Shown: piece by piece, positions 26,751-35,493 of the stretch | Numbering within the stretch: the stretch's first letter is position 1 | How the letters are laid out: every line of letters starts with the position of its first letter | Assembly (NCBI RefSeq): GCF_000328665.1 | Contig: NC_019977.1 | Span: 1,604,011-1,668,010 of the forward strand | Length of the DNA: 64,000 bases | Reading direction: 5' to 3' | DNA from: Methanomethylovorans hollandica DSM 15978 | GTDB lineage: Archaea > Halobacteriota > Methanosarcinia > Methanosarcinales > Methanosarcinaceae | Translations under genes and position numbers: made by a program | The notes under the pieces: model-generated | What the model saw: the letters and a program-made list of their open reading frames with translations, nothing else | Databases searched by the model: none | Told to the model about the DNA's origin: nothing

Positions 26751-26820
26751 ACTACGTCACCCCGTGTAAATATTATAAGGGGTACATTGTATATGTAGTA
26801 TGCTTCCAAAGCAAAGCCTT

Positions 26821-27492
26821 TCAAATACCAGCTTCGAAATCCTCGAACTCGTAATTGAAGTATGTGCCATTGGCCTTTGCGATCTCTCTTGCAAGCAACC
26901 AGTAGACGAGGGAGAGGGCTTTTCTTCCTTTGTTGTTGGTCGGTATGACCATGTCCACATTGGAAGTCATGTTGTTCGTATCACAAAGTGCTACAACAGG
27001 GATCCCAATGTTCACAGCTTCTTTAATTACCTGTGCATCTCCTGCAGGGTCTGTGACTATGATCACATCGGGCTCAAAGAATGCTTCGACTGTCGGATTT
27101 GTAAGTGTGCCTGGAATGAAGCGGCCAACCATTGACCTGGCCCCTACAGCTTTTGCGAACTTCATTGCCGGGAACTGACCATATTGTCTTGCAGAAACCA
27201 CAAGCATCCTGGATGGTTCATATTTGGACAGGAAGTTTGCCACCAGTTTTATCCTTTCATCAGTTGACTGGATGTCCAATACATAAAGTCCGTCAGTCCT
27301 TACCCTGTATACGAACTTCATCATGTTCTCTGTCTTCTGCTGGGTACCAATATGTACACCAGCTGCCAGATACTCATCTATAGGAACAAGTGAAGTAGAT
27401 TTCTCTGCATCTGCACTGACGTCTGATAGTTTATCATCAGTATCCACTTGTATATCTGCATTATCAGTAACCTGTATTTCTTCTGTGGTCAT
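26821..27492 (-). CDS. rps2: 30S ribosomal protein uS2, 223 aa
   Basis: Small-subunit ribosomal protein. The core reads [20 protein letters not shown], then FIPGTLTNP and [20 protein letters not shown], characteristic of archaeal and eukaryotic uS2. The first 35 residues are an acidic, Asp/Thr-rich extension not seen in bacterial S2, which is common in halotolerant or methanogenic archaea. It follows rpoK by 15 nt and continues the ribosomal/RNA polymerase block. Confidence 0.96.
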   Translation of the reverse strand: MTTEEIQVTDNADIQVDTDDKLSDVSADAEKSTSLVPIDEYLAAGVHIGTQQKTENMMKFVYRVRTDGLYVLDIQSTDERIKLVANFLSKYEPSRMLVVSARQYGQFPAMKFAKAVGARSMVGRFIPGTLTNPTVEAFFEPDVIIVTDPAGDAQVIKEAVNIGIPVVALCDTNNMTSNVDMVIPTNNKGRKALSLVYWLLAREIAKANGTYFNYEFEDFEAGI

Positions 27493-27507
27493 TGGATCAC
27501 CTTGAAT

Positions 27508-27696
27508 TTATAGTACCTTTTTATGGTCCCTTTTAACAGTAATTGGGATAACCCCAAGCTCTAGTTCTTTCTTTGCTATATACAGAGATTGAGTACCGGG
27601 ATCATCGATCAGGACGGGTGCGCCCATAGAGATCTGCAGGGATCTGGCACCGATAATCCTTGCTCGCTCATATCTAGTATAATGTTCTGTGCTCAA
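27508..27696 (-). CDS. rpoK: RNA polymerase subunit Rpo6 (RpoK), 62 aa
   Basis: Archaeal homologue of RPB6/omega. The sequence [20 protein letters not shown] followed by APVLIDDP and [15 protein letters not shown] is diagnostic. It lies between the tRNA-Pro gene and rps2, as in many Euryarchaeota. About 200 nt upstream of it hold no other gene before the tRNA. Confidence 0.96.
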   Translation of the reverse strand: MSTEHYTRYERARIIGARSLQISMGAPVLIDDPGTQSLYIAKKELELGVIPITVKRDHKKVL

Positions 27697-27898
27697 AAAA
27701 TCACCTTAAGGAATATGATAGAACGTGATCATAAGGATATAATATCAGGTATTGTCAACTAAAAGCTGCATAAGTAAAGCTTACATCCGTGAGTGTTCTT
27801 TCCATACCTGAGATAGTTTTATCCGGAATCCCTCCGAATGTGGTCACACATCTATTCTTGCAGGCCAGTCTATATTAATTACAGTAAGAGTAAGGGAA

Positions 27899-27996
27899 TG
27901 GGACCGCTGAGATTTGAACTCAGGTTCCGGCGTGATTCGCGTACTACAAAGTACGTCCCGAACGCCGAAGGATGGTCCAGGCTACCCTACGGTCCC
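27899..27996 (-). tRNA. tRNA-Pro (anticodon CGG) with a 23-nt intron
   Basis: Folding by eye gives a 7-bp acceptor stem (GGGACCG/CGGTCCC) with discriminator A, a D arm of the archaeal tRNA-Pro form, an anticodon stem CGGCG/CGCCG, a T arm CTGAG-TTCAAAT-CTCAG and no encoded CCA. The anticodon loop TTCGGGA reads CGG only if 23 nt at 27934-27956 are removed after position 37, the usual archaeal intron site cut by the tRNA splicing endonuclease at a bulge-helix-bulge. The mature form is 75 nt. It lies between rpoN and rpoK. Confidence 0.93.
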
Positions 27997-28185
27997 TTAC
28001 TGATATGGTGCCAGTGTATCTACAAGCTCCACATGGGACAGGAGTATGCGACGGCAGCAGTAACGTGTGATACCCAGGTCGTCCATGACCTGGGCAGGAT
28101 CTTCGCCATCTTTGGTTCTCCTTTTGTATTCATCCCAGCTGCTTGCGATAACTTTACCACAACTGAAACAACGGACTGGTATCAT
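27997..28185 (-). CDS. rpoN: RNA polymerase subunit Rpo10 (RpoN), 62 aa
   Basis: Archaeal homologue of RPB10. The zinc-binding pattern [13 protein letters not shown] and the CC pair in [17 protein letters not shown] are diagnostic. Its stop codon abuts the 5' end of the tRNA-Pro gene, with no spacer, so the tRNA is probably processed from the same transcript. It lies 11 nt after rps9. Confidence 0.97.
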   Translation of the reverse strand: MIPVRCFSCGKVIASSWDEYKRRTKDGEDPAQVMDDLGITRYCCRRILLSHVELVDTLAPYQ

Positions 28186-28196
28186 CTATATATGCC

Positions 28197-28601
28197 TTAC
28201 CTGTATGATTTCTGATACTTAGCACGTGCACCAGGTCCACCAAACTTCTTGGTTTCTTTCTGCCTGGAATCGTTAACAAGAAGGTTACGGTCATATGCCA
28301 TATACGCATCACGAAGATTGGTATCATTGGCCCATTCCACTATACCTCTTGAGATAGCCGTCCTTATGGCATTGGCCTGTCCAACAATGCCTCCGCCGCT
28401 TACTTTCACATCGATGTCCAGTCCCTCTGCAACTTCGCCTGCAAGCATAAGGGATTCATAGATCTTCATCTTTGCGAATTCAGGTTCATATATCTCAACG
28501 GGTTTCTTGTTTATGCGAGTTCTGCCTGCTCCTTTTTTGATAGTTGCACGGGCAATTGCGGTCTTGTTCTTACCTGATGAATTGACTACTTTGTTTGACA
28601 T
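28197..28601 (-). CDS. rps9: 30S ribosomal protein uS9, 134 aa
   Basis: Small-subunit protein near the tRNA-binding sites. Motifs: [19 protein letters not shown] at the start, [20 protein letters not shown] near residue 70 and the basic tail ending KYQKSYR that reaches the decoding region. It follows uL13 by 11 nt, the gene pair conserved in all domains. Confidence 0.97.
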   Translation of the reverse strand: MSNKVVNSSGKNKTAIARATIKKGAGRTRINKKPVEIYEPEFAKMKIYESLMLAGEVAEGLDIDVKVSGGGIVGQANAIRTAISRGIVEWANDTNLRDAYMAYDRNLLVNDSRQKETKKFGGPGARAKYQKSYR

Positions 28602-28612
28602 GATGATCCTCC

Positions 28613-29032
28613 TTAGAACTTGCCGCCCATCTTTGTGCTCACGTCCCCAAGTCTCATGTATTTGTTAGAACTGAGCCTCTTCATACTTGCTTCGGCAACC
28701 TGTATCATTTCCTTGTCCTTTAGATCGAGCGGGACTCCTACATGCACTTTAAGACGAGCCATTGCATCGCGTCCTCTTGATCTCCTGTAAGGCAACATTC
28801 CCCTTACTGTCCTTTTAAGAATACGTTCCGGCCTCTTTGGGAAATGAGGACCAAATTCGGTAGAACCTATAGAGATCTTGTTCCTGTACTCTGCTATAGT
28901 ATCGAGCTTGGAACCGGAGATCACTGCCTTTTCAGCATTAACTATATCTATTTTATCTCCTGCAAGCAGCCGCTTTGCCACATCACTTGCAAGCCTTCCC
29001 AGAATAAGCCCATTGGCATCGATTATTGTCAT
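28613..29032 (-). CDS. rpl13: 50S ribosomal protein uL13, 139 aa
   Basis: Large-subunit protein. The sequence [40 protein letters not shown] and the C-terminal SSNKYMRLG mark archaeal uL13. The ATG at 29032 is preferred, with a GAGGTG box 6 nt upstream; a GTG three codons earlier would lie on top of that box. Confidence 0.96.
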   Translation of the reverse strand: MTIIDANGLILGRLASDVAKRLLAGDKIDIVNAEKAVISGSKLDTIAEYRNKISIGSTEFGPHFPKRPERILKRTVRGMLPYRRSRGRDAMARLKVHVGVPLDLKDKEMIQVAEASMKRLSSNKYMRLGDVSTKMGGKF

Positions 29033-29044
29033 CTTCAACACCTC

Positions 29045-29425
29045 TTACTGCAGTATCCTTATCTTTGATCCGCGGGGGTTCTCTTCAAGGATCTGTTCAA
29101 TCGTCAGATATTTGCCACCGACCTCATTAATCTTGTCAATAGCAGTGCCACTGAAATCAAGAGCTGCTATCGTTACTGATGTCTTAAGCTCACCAGCACC
29201 CAGTACTTTACCGGGTATAAGGACGACCTCTCCTTCCTTAGCGTATCTGTTGATTTTACTGAGATTGACCTGAGCATACCTGCGGCTTGGTTTCTCCAGT
29301 CTCTTTGCAATATCTCTCCAGATCAGAACATCATTGTTCCTTGACTCTTCCTTAAGAGTGGATATAAGTTCAGGTATTCTGGGGTTTGTTTTTCTTGTAA
29401 CTTTTCTTTGTGTCTTGTTTCCCAT
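29045..29425 (-). CDS. rpl18e: 50S ribosomal protein eL18, 126 aa
   Basis: Archaeal/eukaryotic large-subunit protein. Motifs: [18 protein letters not shown] near the start, [20 protein letters not shown] and [13 protein letters not shown] in the middle. The ATG at 29425 follows GGAGGGACATT, a good ribosome binding site, so the longer frame starting at 29461 is rejected. It is the first gene of the eL18-uL13-uS9-Rpo10 transcript. Confidence 0.96.
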   Translation of the reverse strand: MGNKTQRKVTRKTNPRIPELISTLKEESRNNDVLIWRDIAKRLEKPSRRYAQVNLSKINRYAKEGEVVLIPGKVLGAGELKTSVTIAALDFSGTAIDKINEVGGKYLTIEQILEENPRGSKIRILQ

Positions 29426-29485
29426 AATGTCCCTCCGCAAGATCATCCGGACCTTACTCACGCAGGTAGGCTGCGTTCAAACATC

Positions 29486-29535
29486 CATGAGTGTCCTTCA
29501 GGGTATTTCATGTCCATAAGGACATCTGACTCATG
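29486..29535 (-). promoter_or_regulatory. Inverted-repeat leader of the ribosomal protein operon
   Basis: The 5' leader of the eL18 operon contains a 7-bp repeat CATGAGT/ACTCATG (29486-29492 with 29529-29535), extended inward by GTCC/GGAC. The element GGACA (29520-29524) can pair either with TGTCC at 29492-29496 or with TGTCC at 29511-29515, giving two mutually exclusive hairpins. A TATA-like CTTTATGTACT lies just upstream on this strand, near 29551-29561. Autoregulation by a ribosomal protein is a guess. Confidence 0.4.
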
Positions 29536-29568
29536 AATACTATTACTAGTACATAAAGATTTTGTGGC

Positions 29569-30036
29569 TCACTCCATGTTTGGGAACATGTCAGCCAGCA
29601 CTTTTGGATAGATCCTGCTTATGTCACACCCTATTTCCCTCGCAACTACAAGTGCTGCGATCTCGATATCCACCATATCCCCCAGGGTTTCCTGTTTTCT
29701 GCTTATAAGAGCAGCCACATTCCGATTATCCATACCTGAACAGGCAGCTATCATCGCCATGATCTGTTCTATCAGGGGCCTCTCATGGAATATTTTCTCC
29801 GATGGGCGAAAACCACGAGGAATCTCCACTTTTCCTATATCGAATGTAGGAACCAGCTTATTCTCATCTGCTTCCAATAAGCGCAGGGCAAGAGCAGTAT
29901 CCCTCACCTTTGACGCATTTTCGGGCGACATCCATTTCAGGCCAAAAGAAAGGGCGAACTCAAAATCCCTTATAGAAATGCGATCCGTAGCATGCTGTTT
30001 GAAAGGTGCTGATACAACGCACAAGAATTCGTCCAT
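29569..30036 (-). CDS. DUF2240 family protein, 155 aa
   Basis: Archaeal conserved protein of unknown function. The sequence begins MDEFLCVVSAPFKQHATDRI and has a helical, winged-helix-like middle (RISIRDFEFALSFGLKWMSP) and the DFxxG-type element TFDIGKVEIPRGFRPSE, which I recognise from the DUF2240 group. Its ATG overlaps the TAA of the gene before it (TAATG), so the two are translated together. Confidence 0.75.
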   Translation of the reverse strand: MDEFLCVVSAPFKQHATDRISIRDFEFALSFGLKWMSPENASKVRDTALALRLLEADENKLVPTFDIGKVEIPRGFRPSEKIFHERPLIEQIMAMIAACSGMDNRNVAALISRKQETLGDMVDIEIAALVVAREIGCDISRIYPKVLADMFPNME

Positions 30037-30515
30037 TATGAACCGCGCCTGATTTCTTCTATAATGGTGTCTGCAACCCTCCCGGCTTCTGTCCTACCGG
30101 GCCCTTCTATCCTGTGTATCTGCAGTACGAGCACTTCATTCTCAAGCAGAGCACGCACAAGATAAGTATCCCCTCTAAAAGGTACACGGTTGTATTTCCC
30201 ATCCAGGTAACTGTAGTTGAGGACCACCTTGAAATCTATAATCCCCTCTTTTTCGATCGTGTCGATCATCTGATCTACATTCTTGTAATTGAGATTTTCA
30301 AAATCCACTCCATTACTCACGATCTCGATACTGATCTCCCTTTTTGCCTGTATCCGGTGCCCTCTCTGCACTACAGATTCAGTGACGAACATCCCGAACT
30401 TCCCGTCCATATTAGCCATCACTTTTACAAGATAGGGAAGATCCGAGTGGTATCGGTACTTCTGTTCGAACTCGACCTCCCTATGCGGGAACTTGTGATA
30501 TATGCGCTTTCTCAT
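30036..30515 (-). CDS. Conserved methanogen protein of unknown function, 159 aa
   Basis: No family is recognised with certainty. The protein starts MRKRIYHKFPHREVEFEQKY, is rich in alternating hydrophobic strands (ISIEIVSNGVDF, FKVVLNYSYLDGKYN, LENEVLVLQIHRIEGPGR) and ends with a helix DTIIEEIRRGS. It has no signal peptide or membrane segment. It overlaps the DUF2240 gene and lies between serA and the ribosomal block. Confidence 0.65.
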   Translation of the reverse strand: MRKRIYHKFPHREVEFEQKYRYHSDLPYLVKVMANMDGKFGMFVTESVVQRGHRIQAKREISIEIVSNGVDFENLNYKNVDQMIDTIEKEGIIDFKVVLNYSYLDGKYNRVPFRGDTYLVRALLENEVLVLQIHRIEGPGRTEAGRVADTIIEEIRRGS

Positions 30516-30572
30516 GCTTCGGACCTGGAATAGGCCATATTACCAATATTTTGTTTGAAACACCTATGGCTT

Positions 30573-32144
30573 TCAGAGCTTGACAAGTTTTGCTGTCAGT
30601 ATCCCATCAACACCACGCATTTCCTCCAGAATGGCAGGAGATACTTCAGAGTCTACGTTAAGGGTCATGATAGTGACCCCCCCGATAGCTGCTCTGCCGA
30701 CTTGCATTCCCGATATGTTGATGTTGTTCTTTCCAAGCACCATGCAGCAAGGCCCTATCACATTGGGTCTGTTGATGTGCTTTGCAACTATCATATAACC
30801 GGATGGGATTATATCCACACGTTCTCCGTCAATTCCAGTGATCCGGGCTTCGTCCCCTATCATGGTTCCTGTAACAGATACAGATTCACCATTATTGTTT
30901 AATTTTATCTGGATTTCAGAGGGTCTTTCTCCGGAAGTTTCGGATTTACTCTCTATCACTTCGATCTTCCTTGATTTTGCAAGTGCAGGAGCATTCACAT
31001 AGTTCACACTGGAACCCAGGGCATTCTGCAGCATGCCCTTCAACGCAGCAACTGTAACTGGCCTGATGTCCTTCTCAGCAATCTCTCCGTAATATGATAT
31101 CTCAACTCTCTCATAGCTGGTGCCAAGCAATTGAGCGCAGACATCCGCCATGGTCTCTGCAAGATTGATATAAGGTGCAAGAACCCGCATCACTTCCGGT
31201 TTTACAGAAGGTATATTGATCGCGTTCTTTGCCGTTCCACCATTCAGTACTGAAGTAACTTCTTCTGCGATCGTTATGGCTACATTTACCTGAGCTTCCT
31301 CGGTGGATGCTCCCAGGTGAGGAGTCATGATAAGATTGTCACACTCAAGCAGAGGGCTGTCCTTTGGAGGTTCATTGATGAATACATCAAGCGCTGCTCC
31401 TGTGATCCTTCCACTCTTGAGCGCCTCAGCAAGGGCCTCTTCACTGATGATGCCTCCACGGGCACAATTGATGACCCTCGCTGTTTTCTTCATCACATTG
31501 AACTCTTCAGTATCGAGGATATTCCGGGTCTCTTTTGTAAGTGGTGTATGCACTGTAATGAAGTCGGCATTTTCTGCGATCTCCTTTACTGTGGCAAGCT
31601 TTATTCCAAGCTCCTGTGCTTTCTCTTTTGATATGTAGGGATCGTATCCCATTATGGTCATATTGAGGCCCTGTGCCCTTCTAGCAACTTCTGTCCCAAT
31701 GCGTCCCAGACCGATAACCCCCAGCACCTTACCATTGACCTCCACGCCCATGAAATTCTTACGTTCCCATTTCCCGGCTTTCATTGAAGCGTTTGCCTGA
31801 GGTATGTTCCTTGCCAAGGACATCATCATGGCAATAGTGTGCTCTGCAGCGGAAAGCATATTACCTTCAGGTGCATTAGTGACGATGATACCTTTTTCAG
31901 TAGCAGCTTCGACATCCACGTTGTCAATGCCTACCCCCGCTCTGCCTATGATCTTGAGATTACTGGTAGATTCGATAACCTTTCTTGTTACCTGTGTTCC
32001 ACTACGGATGACAAGAGCATCATAGTTGACTATCTTAGCTGACAGCTCGCTCTCGGACAACCCCGTGATAACATCTACATCAAAATGTTTCTGGAGCATT
32101 GCCAAGCCTTCCTCAGATAACGGATCACTGACTAATATCTTCAT
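30573..32144 (-). CDS. serA: D-3-phosphoglycerate dehydrogenase, 523 aa
   Basis: First step of serine synthesis, oxidising 3-phosphoglycerate with NAD. It has the N- and C-terminal substrate domains around the NAD domain (VLGVIGLGRIGTEVARRAQG), the signature ITVHTPLTKETRNILD, the catalytic His in MTPHLGASTEEAQVNVA, then an allosteric substrate-binding domain and a C-terminal ACT domain (MIVAKHINRPNVIGPCCMVLG). The length equals the long form of archaea and Mycobacterium. The ATG at 32144 follows an AGGAG box at 8 nt; longer frames upstream lack coding character. Confidence 0.97.
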   Translation of the reverse strand: MKILVSDPLSEEGLAMLQKHFDVDVITGLSESELSAKIVNYDALVIRSGTQVTRKVIESTSNLKIIGRAGVGIDNVDVEAATEKGIIVTNAPEGNMLSAAEHTIAMMMSLARNIPQANASMKAGKWERKNFMGVEVNGKVLGVIGLGRIGTEVARRAQGLNMTIMGYDPYISKEKAQELGIKLATVKEIAENADFITVHTPLTKETRNILDTEEFNVMKKTARVINCARGGIISEEALAEALKSGRITGAALDVFINEPPKDSPLLECDNLIMTPHLGASTEEAQVNVAITIAEEVTSVLNGGTAKNAINIPSVKPEVMRVLAPYINLAETMADVCAQLLGTSYERVEISYYGEIAEKDIRPVTVAALKGMLQNALGSSVNYVNAPALAKSRKIEVIESKSETSGERPSEIQIKLNNNGESVSVTGTMIGDEARITGIDGERVDIIPSGYMIVAKHINRPNVIGPCCMVLGKNNINISGMQVGRAAIGGVTIMTLNVDSEVSPAILEEMRGVDGILTAKLVKL

Positions 32145-32358
32145 CTTTATGTCTCCTGTAAATGGATGATATGGTCGTGGCGATTTAAGCCAATTTCCAC
32201 CTGTTCGCAGTATGTTAAGTCCAACTGTAATTACCATGCAAGTATATTTAGTAGTTGTTATTACAGCAATACACCAGAAAAGATATTGTACATACATATA
32301 TCTTCCTTATAGGAGAGCCATATCCGGCCATATCTGCACGCTGGTGCCCGGATCATTA

Positions 32359-33063
32359 TTATCTGAAACGTAAATACACCCTTCTGTTGTTCTTGCCTTT
32401 GTTTTCGGCCTTGAATATCTCTATATGAGGTATTTCTCCGGTGCTGGCAACATGTGTTCCCCCACAAGCCTGCCTGTCCACTCCCGGGATGGTGATCACT
32501 CGTATGTTAAGGACTTCCGGGGGAAAAGCATCTTTAAGTTTTACTACCGAAGGTATCCCGAAGGCTTCCTCACGATCCATTGTTTCAATGGTGACAGGAA
32601 TATTCCTGTCTATCACATCGTTGACCTTTACCTCATAGGCCTTGAGTTGTTCCCTGTCGAACTCCTCCAGGGAGAAATCCACACGTGTCTTGTCCTCTGA
32701 CAACTGATTACCGCTTATCTTAGCACCCGTCTCGCTATGTATGATGGAACTCAGGATATGACATGCAGTGTGGTAACGCATAAGCAGATATCTCCTATCC
32801 CAGTCGATAACCCCCCTTACCACATCTCCATCGTTTAGTCCGGCTTTCCCGATTTCATGATATACCTTTCCATCTGCTTTCCTCACGCCTGTAACCGGAT
32901 ATTCTTTACCGGCACAGTACAGAAAGCCAATATCATGGGGCTGTCCTCCGGCTTCAGGGTAGAAAGCGGTCCTGTCCAGTACTATATACCTTTCATCGAC
33001 CACATTTTCAACTACGGCATCGAACTCTTTGAGATAACAGTCGTCAAAATACAGTTCTTCCAT
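32359..33063 (-). CDS. alaX: Alanyl-tRNA editing protein AlaX, 234 aa
   Basis: Free-standing editing protein that hydrolyses Ser-tRNA(Ala). Zinc ligands are visible: YHTACH (HxxxH, about residues 97-102) and CGGTH (about 199-203). The N-terminal TAFYPEAGGQPHDIG belongs to the AlaRS-like second domain, making it the AlaX-M size class. The gene is divergent from the MFS transporter gene and separated from serA by about 210 nt in which no gene is seen. Confidence 0.94.
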   Translation of the reverse strand: MEELYFDDCYLKEFDAVVENVVDERYIVLDRTAFYPEAGGQPHDIGFLYCAGKEYPVTGVRKADGKVYHEIGKAGLNDGDVVRGVIDWDRRYLLMRYHTACHILSSIIHSETGAKISGNQLSEDKTRVDFSLEEFDREQLKAYEVKVNDVIDRNIPVTIETMDREEAFGIPSVVKLKDAFPPEVLNIRVITIPGVDRQACGGTHVASTGEIPHIEIFKAENKGKNNRRVYLRFR

Positions 33064-33151
33064 GCCTATGAATGATGAGGTATAACATAAATCTGTTTCT
33101 TATGCACCATCAGCAAAATTTCTAATATCAATACATTCCATATATGCAGCG

Positions 33152-34465
33152 ATGCTGGAATCAAGGATCTCAATATATCCCATGCTTGCTGTGAACTTCA
33201 TAGGCACCCTGGGTCTGAGCCTTGTTCTTCCCTTTCTGATATTCCTTGTGGAACGGTTCGGAGGCAATGCTATCATCTATGGTCTTGCAGCTTCAATGTA
33301 CCCTGTCTTTCAGCTAATTGGCGGACCATTGCTCGGAAGATGGTCAGATATATACGGCCGGAAAAAGGTACTGTTCCTGAGCCAGATAGGCACCTTTATT
33401 TCCTGGGTCATTTTTCTGACGGCTATGCTTATCCCGATCACCAGGATCATCGATGTGAGATCAGGCGTACTGGGAAGTTTTGTCCTCACCTTGCCTCTGA
33501 CGCTTATTTTTATAGCCAGAGCCTTTGACGGCCTGACAGGCGGGAATGTATCCGTTGCCAACGCCTATCTTGCTGACATCACTGAGGATAAGGACAGGAG
33601 CAGTGTATATGGTAAGCTTTCGGTTTCAACTAACCTGGGCTTCATATTCGGACCGGCGCTTGCAGGCATACTGAGCGTTACAGTGTACGGTGAGATCCTG
33701 CCCGTGATTGCTGCAGTCCTGATATCGTTTGCAGGAATATTGATGATATCTTTTCTTGTGCCGGAGCCCGAGACACGTGGTTTGCATGACCCTCGGGTCC
33801 AGGTTGATGAAACGCAACACATGGAGATGCAGGCCGGAACTTCGAACAGCACAAATAAACTCAGTTTTCTGGAAGTGATAAGGATGCAAGGCATTTTCAG
33901 CCTTTTACTTATATATTTCCTAATATTCCTCGGCTACAATATTTTCTATACTGCCTTTCCAGTACATGCCGCAAACAACCTCACATGGAATGCAGCTACC
34001 CTTGGCCTGTATTTTTCTGCGCTCAGTCTGCTGCTTGTTGTTGTTGAAGGTCCTGTACTCTCATGGGCCAGTAAAAGATATTCAGATGCTGCACTCCTTA
34101 CTTTTGGCAGCTTCGTGCTATGCATCAATTTCTTGCTGCTTTTTTTCGGTACTGATCTTATCACATACTGTGCATTGATTTTCTTTGCAGTGGGAAACGG
34201 ATTTATGTGGCCTTCACTGATGTCCATACTTTCCAAAACAGCTAAAAAGGAATATCAAGGAGCTGTACAGGGTGTATCTACCAGTTTCATCGGTCTTGCC
34301 AGCATCATAGGGCTTATAGCAGGAGGCTTTATGTTCTCATTCCTTGATGCAGGTACCTTCCTTATAGCAGGCGCTATGATATTTGGCGTTTTCCTGCTGT
34401 CCTTTAAGATGGACCCTTTTAAAAAGAAAGGACACAGGAAGATCGATGATGAACGCCCGGTCTAG
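33152..34465 (+). CDS. MFS transporter, 437 aa
   Basis: Major facilitator superfamily membrane protein with 12 predicted helices. The first half shows the MFS loop motif GPLLGRWSDIYGRKKVLFLS (about residues 58-77) and the second half starts after a long hydrophilic loop near residue 240. The similarity is to drug or sugar efflux types (TCR/Tet-like), but the substrate cannot be told. Its stop codon TAG overlaps the TAG of the convergent DUF2892 gene within CTAG. Confidence 0.9.
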   Translation: MLESRISIYPMLAVNFIGTLGLSLVLPFLIFLVERFGGNAIIYGLAASMYPVFQLIGGPLLGRWSDIYGRKKVLFLSQIGTFISWVIFLTAMLIPITRIIDVRSGVLGSFVLTLPLTLIFIARAFDGLTGGNVSVANAYLADITEDKDRSSVYGKLSVSTNLGFIFGPALAGILSVTVYGEILPVIAAVLISFAGILMISFLVPEPETRGLHDPRVQVDETQHMEMQAGTSNSTNKLSFLEVIRMQGIFSLLLIYFLIFLGYNIFYTAFPVHAANNLTWNAATLGLYFSALSLLLVVVEGPVLSWASKRYSDAALLTFGSFVLCINFLLLFFGTDLITYCALIFFAVGNGFMWPSLMSILSKTAKKEYQGAVQGVSTSFIGLASIIGLIAGGFMFSFLDAGTFLIAGAMIFGVFLLSFKMDPFKKKGHRKIDDERPV

Positions 34466-34692
34466 TTCTTTTTCTCAGCTGTGCTGAACCCCATAAGCAC
34501 ATAAGGTGTGCAGTGTCTTGTCATGCCGGTGAACAAGCCTGTGAATGCAACGAGAGCTGTAATCCATTTCCATAATCCAGGTTCCACCAGATCCATGGCA
34601 AGTATAACAATTGCTATCGAGCCCAGCAATGCTCTTAACAGCAGATCATATCCGCCCACGTTCTCCCGGGTCAGCGTATCTTTGAGTTTCAT
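34462..34692 (-). CDS. DUF2892 (YgaP-type) small membrane protein, 76 aa
   Basis: Two membrane helices (LLLRALLGSIAIVILAMDLV and WITALVAFTGLFTGMT) followed by RHCTPYVLMG, the pattern of the DUF2892 inner membrane family often linked to rhodanese domains. The function is unknown; the Cys in RHC is conserved in the family. The ATG at 34692 has GGAGGGATCGT just upstream. Confidence 0.85.
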   Translation of the reverse strand: MKLKDTLTRENVGGYDLLLRALLGSIAIVILAMDLVEPGLWKWITALVAFTGLFTGMTRHCTPYVLMGFSTAEKKN

Positions 34693-34781
34693 ACGATCCC
34701 TCCGTTCTATTATTGTCCAGTGCTCCAATATTAAAATATGCAATGTATCTCAAATACACGAATAAATGGAGGAAGAAATGT

Positions 34782-35231
34782 ATGCATGAGCATGAAAAAG
34801 AGATAGAGGACCTGATCGGTTCCATTATGGCCGCAGAACTTCTTGCTGTACTTGCCACAAAAGCTCCGGAATATCCTTATACGAACCTTGTGGCCTTTGC
34901 AGCCACCGAAGATCTGAAAAGGTTGCTCTTTGTGACCACAAGGTCCACACGTAAATATCTGTATCTGATCTCCGATAACAGGGCTTCTTTGCTTATTGAC
35001 AACAGGTCGAACAGTTTTATTGATTTCAGAGATGCAGTGGCCATCAACGCCACGGGCAGGGTAAGAGAGGCAGACCGTGAGAACTATTCTCGCCTCGGAG
35101 ACATATACCTGCGTAAGCATCCATATCTGCGGGGCTTCTTCAGTTCAGATTCATCAGCACTCATGTGCATGGATGTGGAAAAGTACATCATAGTAAGGGA
35201 TTTTCAGAATGTGGTGGAGCTTGATATGTGA
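34782..35231 (+). CDS. Pyridoxamine 5'-phosphate oxidase-like flavin-binding protein, 149 aa
   Basis: A split-barrel fold protein of the PNPOx-like group, probably binding FMN or a related cofactor. The elements LAVLATKAPEYPYTNLVAF, LLFVTTRSTRKYLYL and DAVAINATGRVREAD follow the family's strand order. Methanogens have many such proteins, some of which bind F420, so the cofactor is open. The ATG at 34782 has a GGAGG box 9 nt upstream. It is monocistronic. Confidence 0.8.
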   Translation: MHEHEKEIEDLIGSIMAAELLAVLATKAPEYPYTNLVAFAATEDLKRLLFVTTRSTRKYLYLISDNRASLLIDNRSNSFIDFRDAVAINATGRVREADRENYSRLGDIYLRKHPYLRGFFSSDSSALMCMDVEKYIIVRDFQNVVELDM

Positions 35232-35260
35232 TGTATCCTTTGCTGTTGCTCCAAAAATAG

Positions 35261-35407
35261 ATCGATGAAGGCCATAAGGCCCTTAACGGTCTAAGAGGCA
35301 GAATAGCCCTGGAATTTACGCGCAAGATTATCATCAATACTGGGGATATTATAACAGTGGATGGTTATCCGGGGATCATAGTAATACAAAAAGCAGATGC
35401 AACTTAA
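35261..35407 (+). pseudogene. Remnant resembling the end of a PEP-utilising enzyme mobile domain
   Basis: An open stretch without a start codon, after an in-frame TAG at 35258-35260, encodes ALNGLRGRIALEFTRKI and IINTGDIITVDGYPGIIVI before a TAA at 35405. The GDIITVDGYPGIIVI element resembles the last strand pair of the PEP-utilising mobile (swivelling) domain. No start, no ribosome binding site and no upstream part are seen, so it is read as a gene remnant. Confidence 0.35.
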
Positions 35408-35493
35408 GGGCTGCTGGTCAGCCATGTTATGCCCGATCGGTTATATTGAAACCACCAATAATTATATTTATTACCACATATTCTATTGATGCA

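Noticed and set aside
26757-26820. Possible small gene between MEMO1 and uS2
   Set aside because: The gap is only 64 nt and shows no start with a ribosome binding site.
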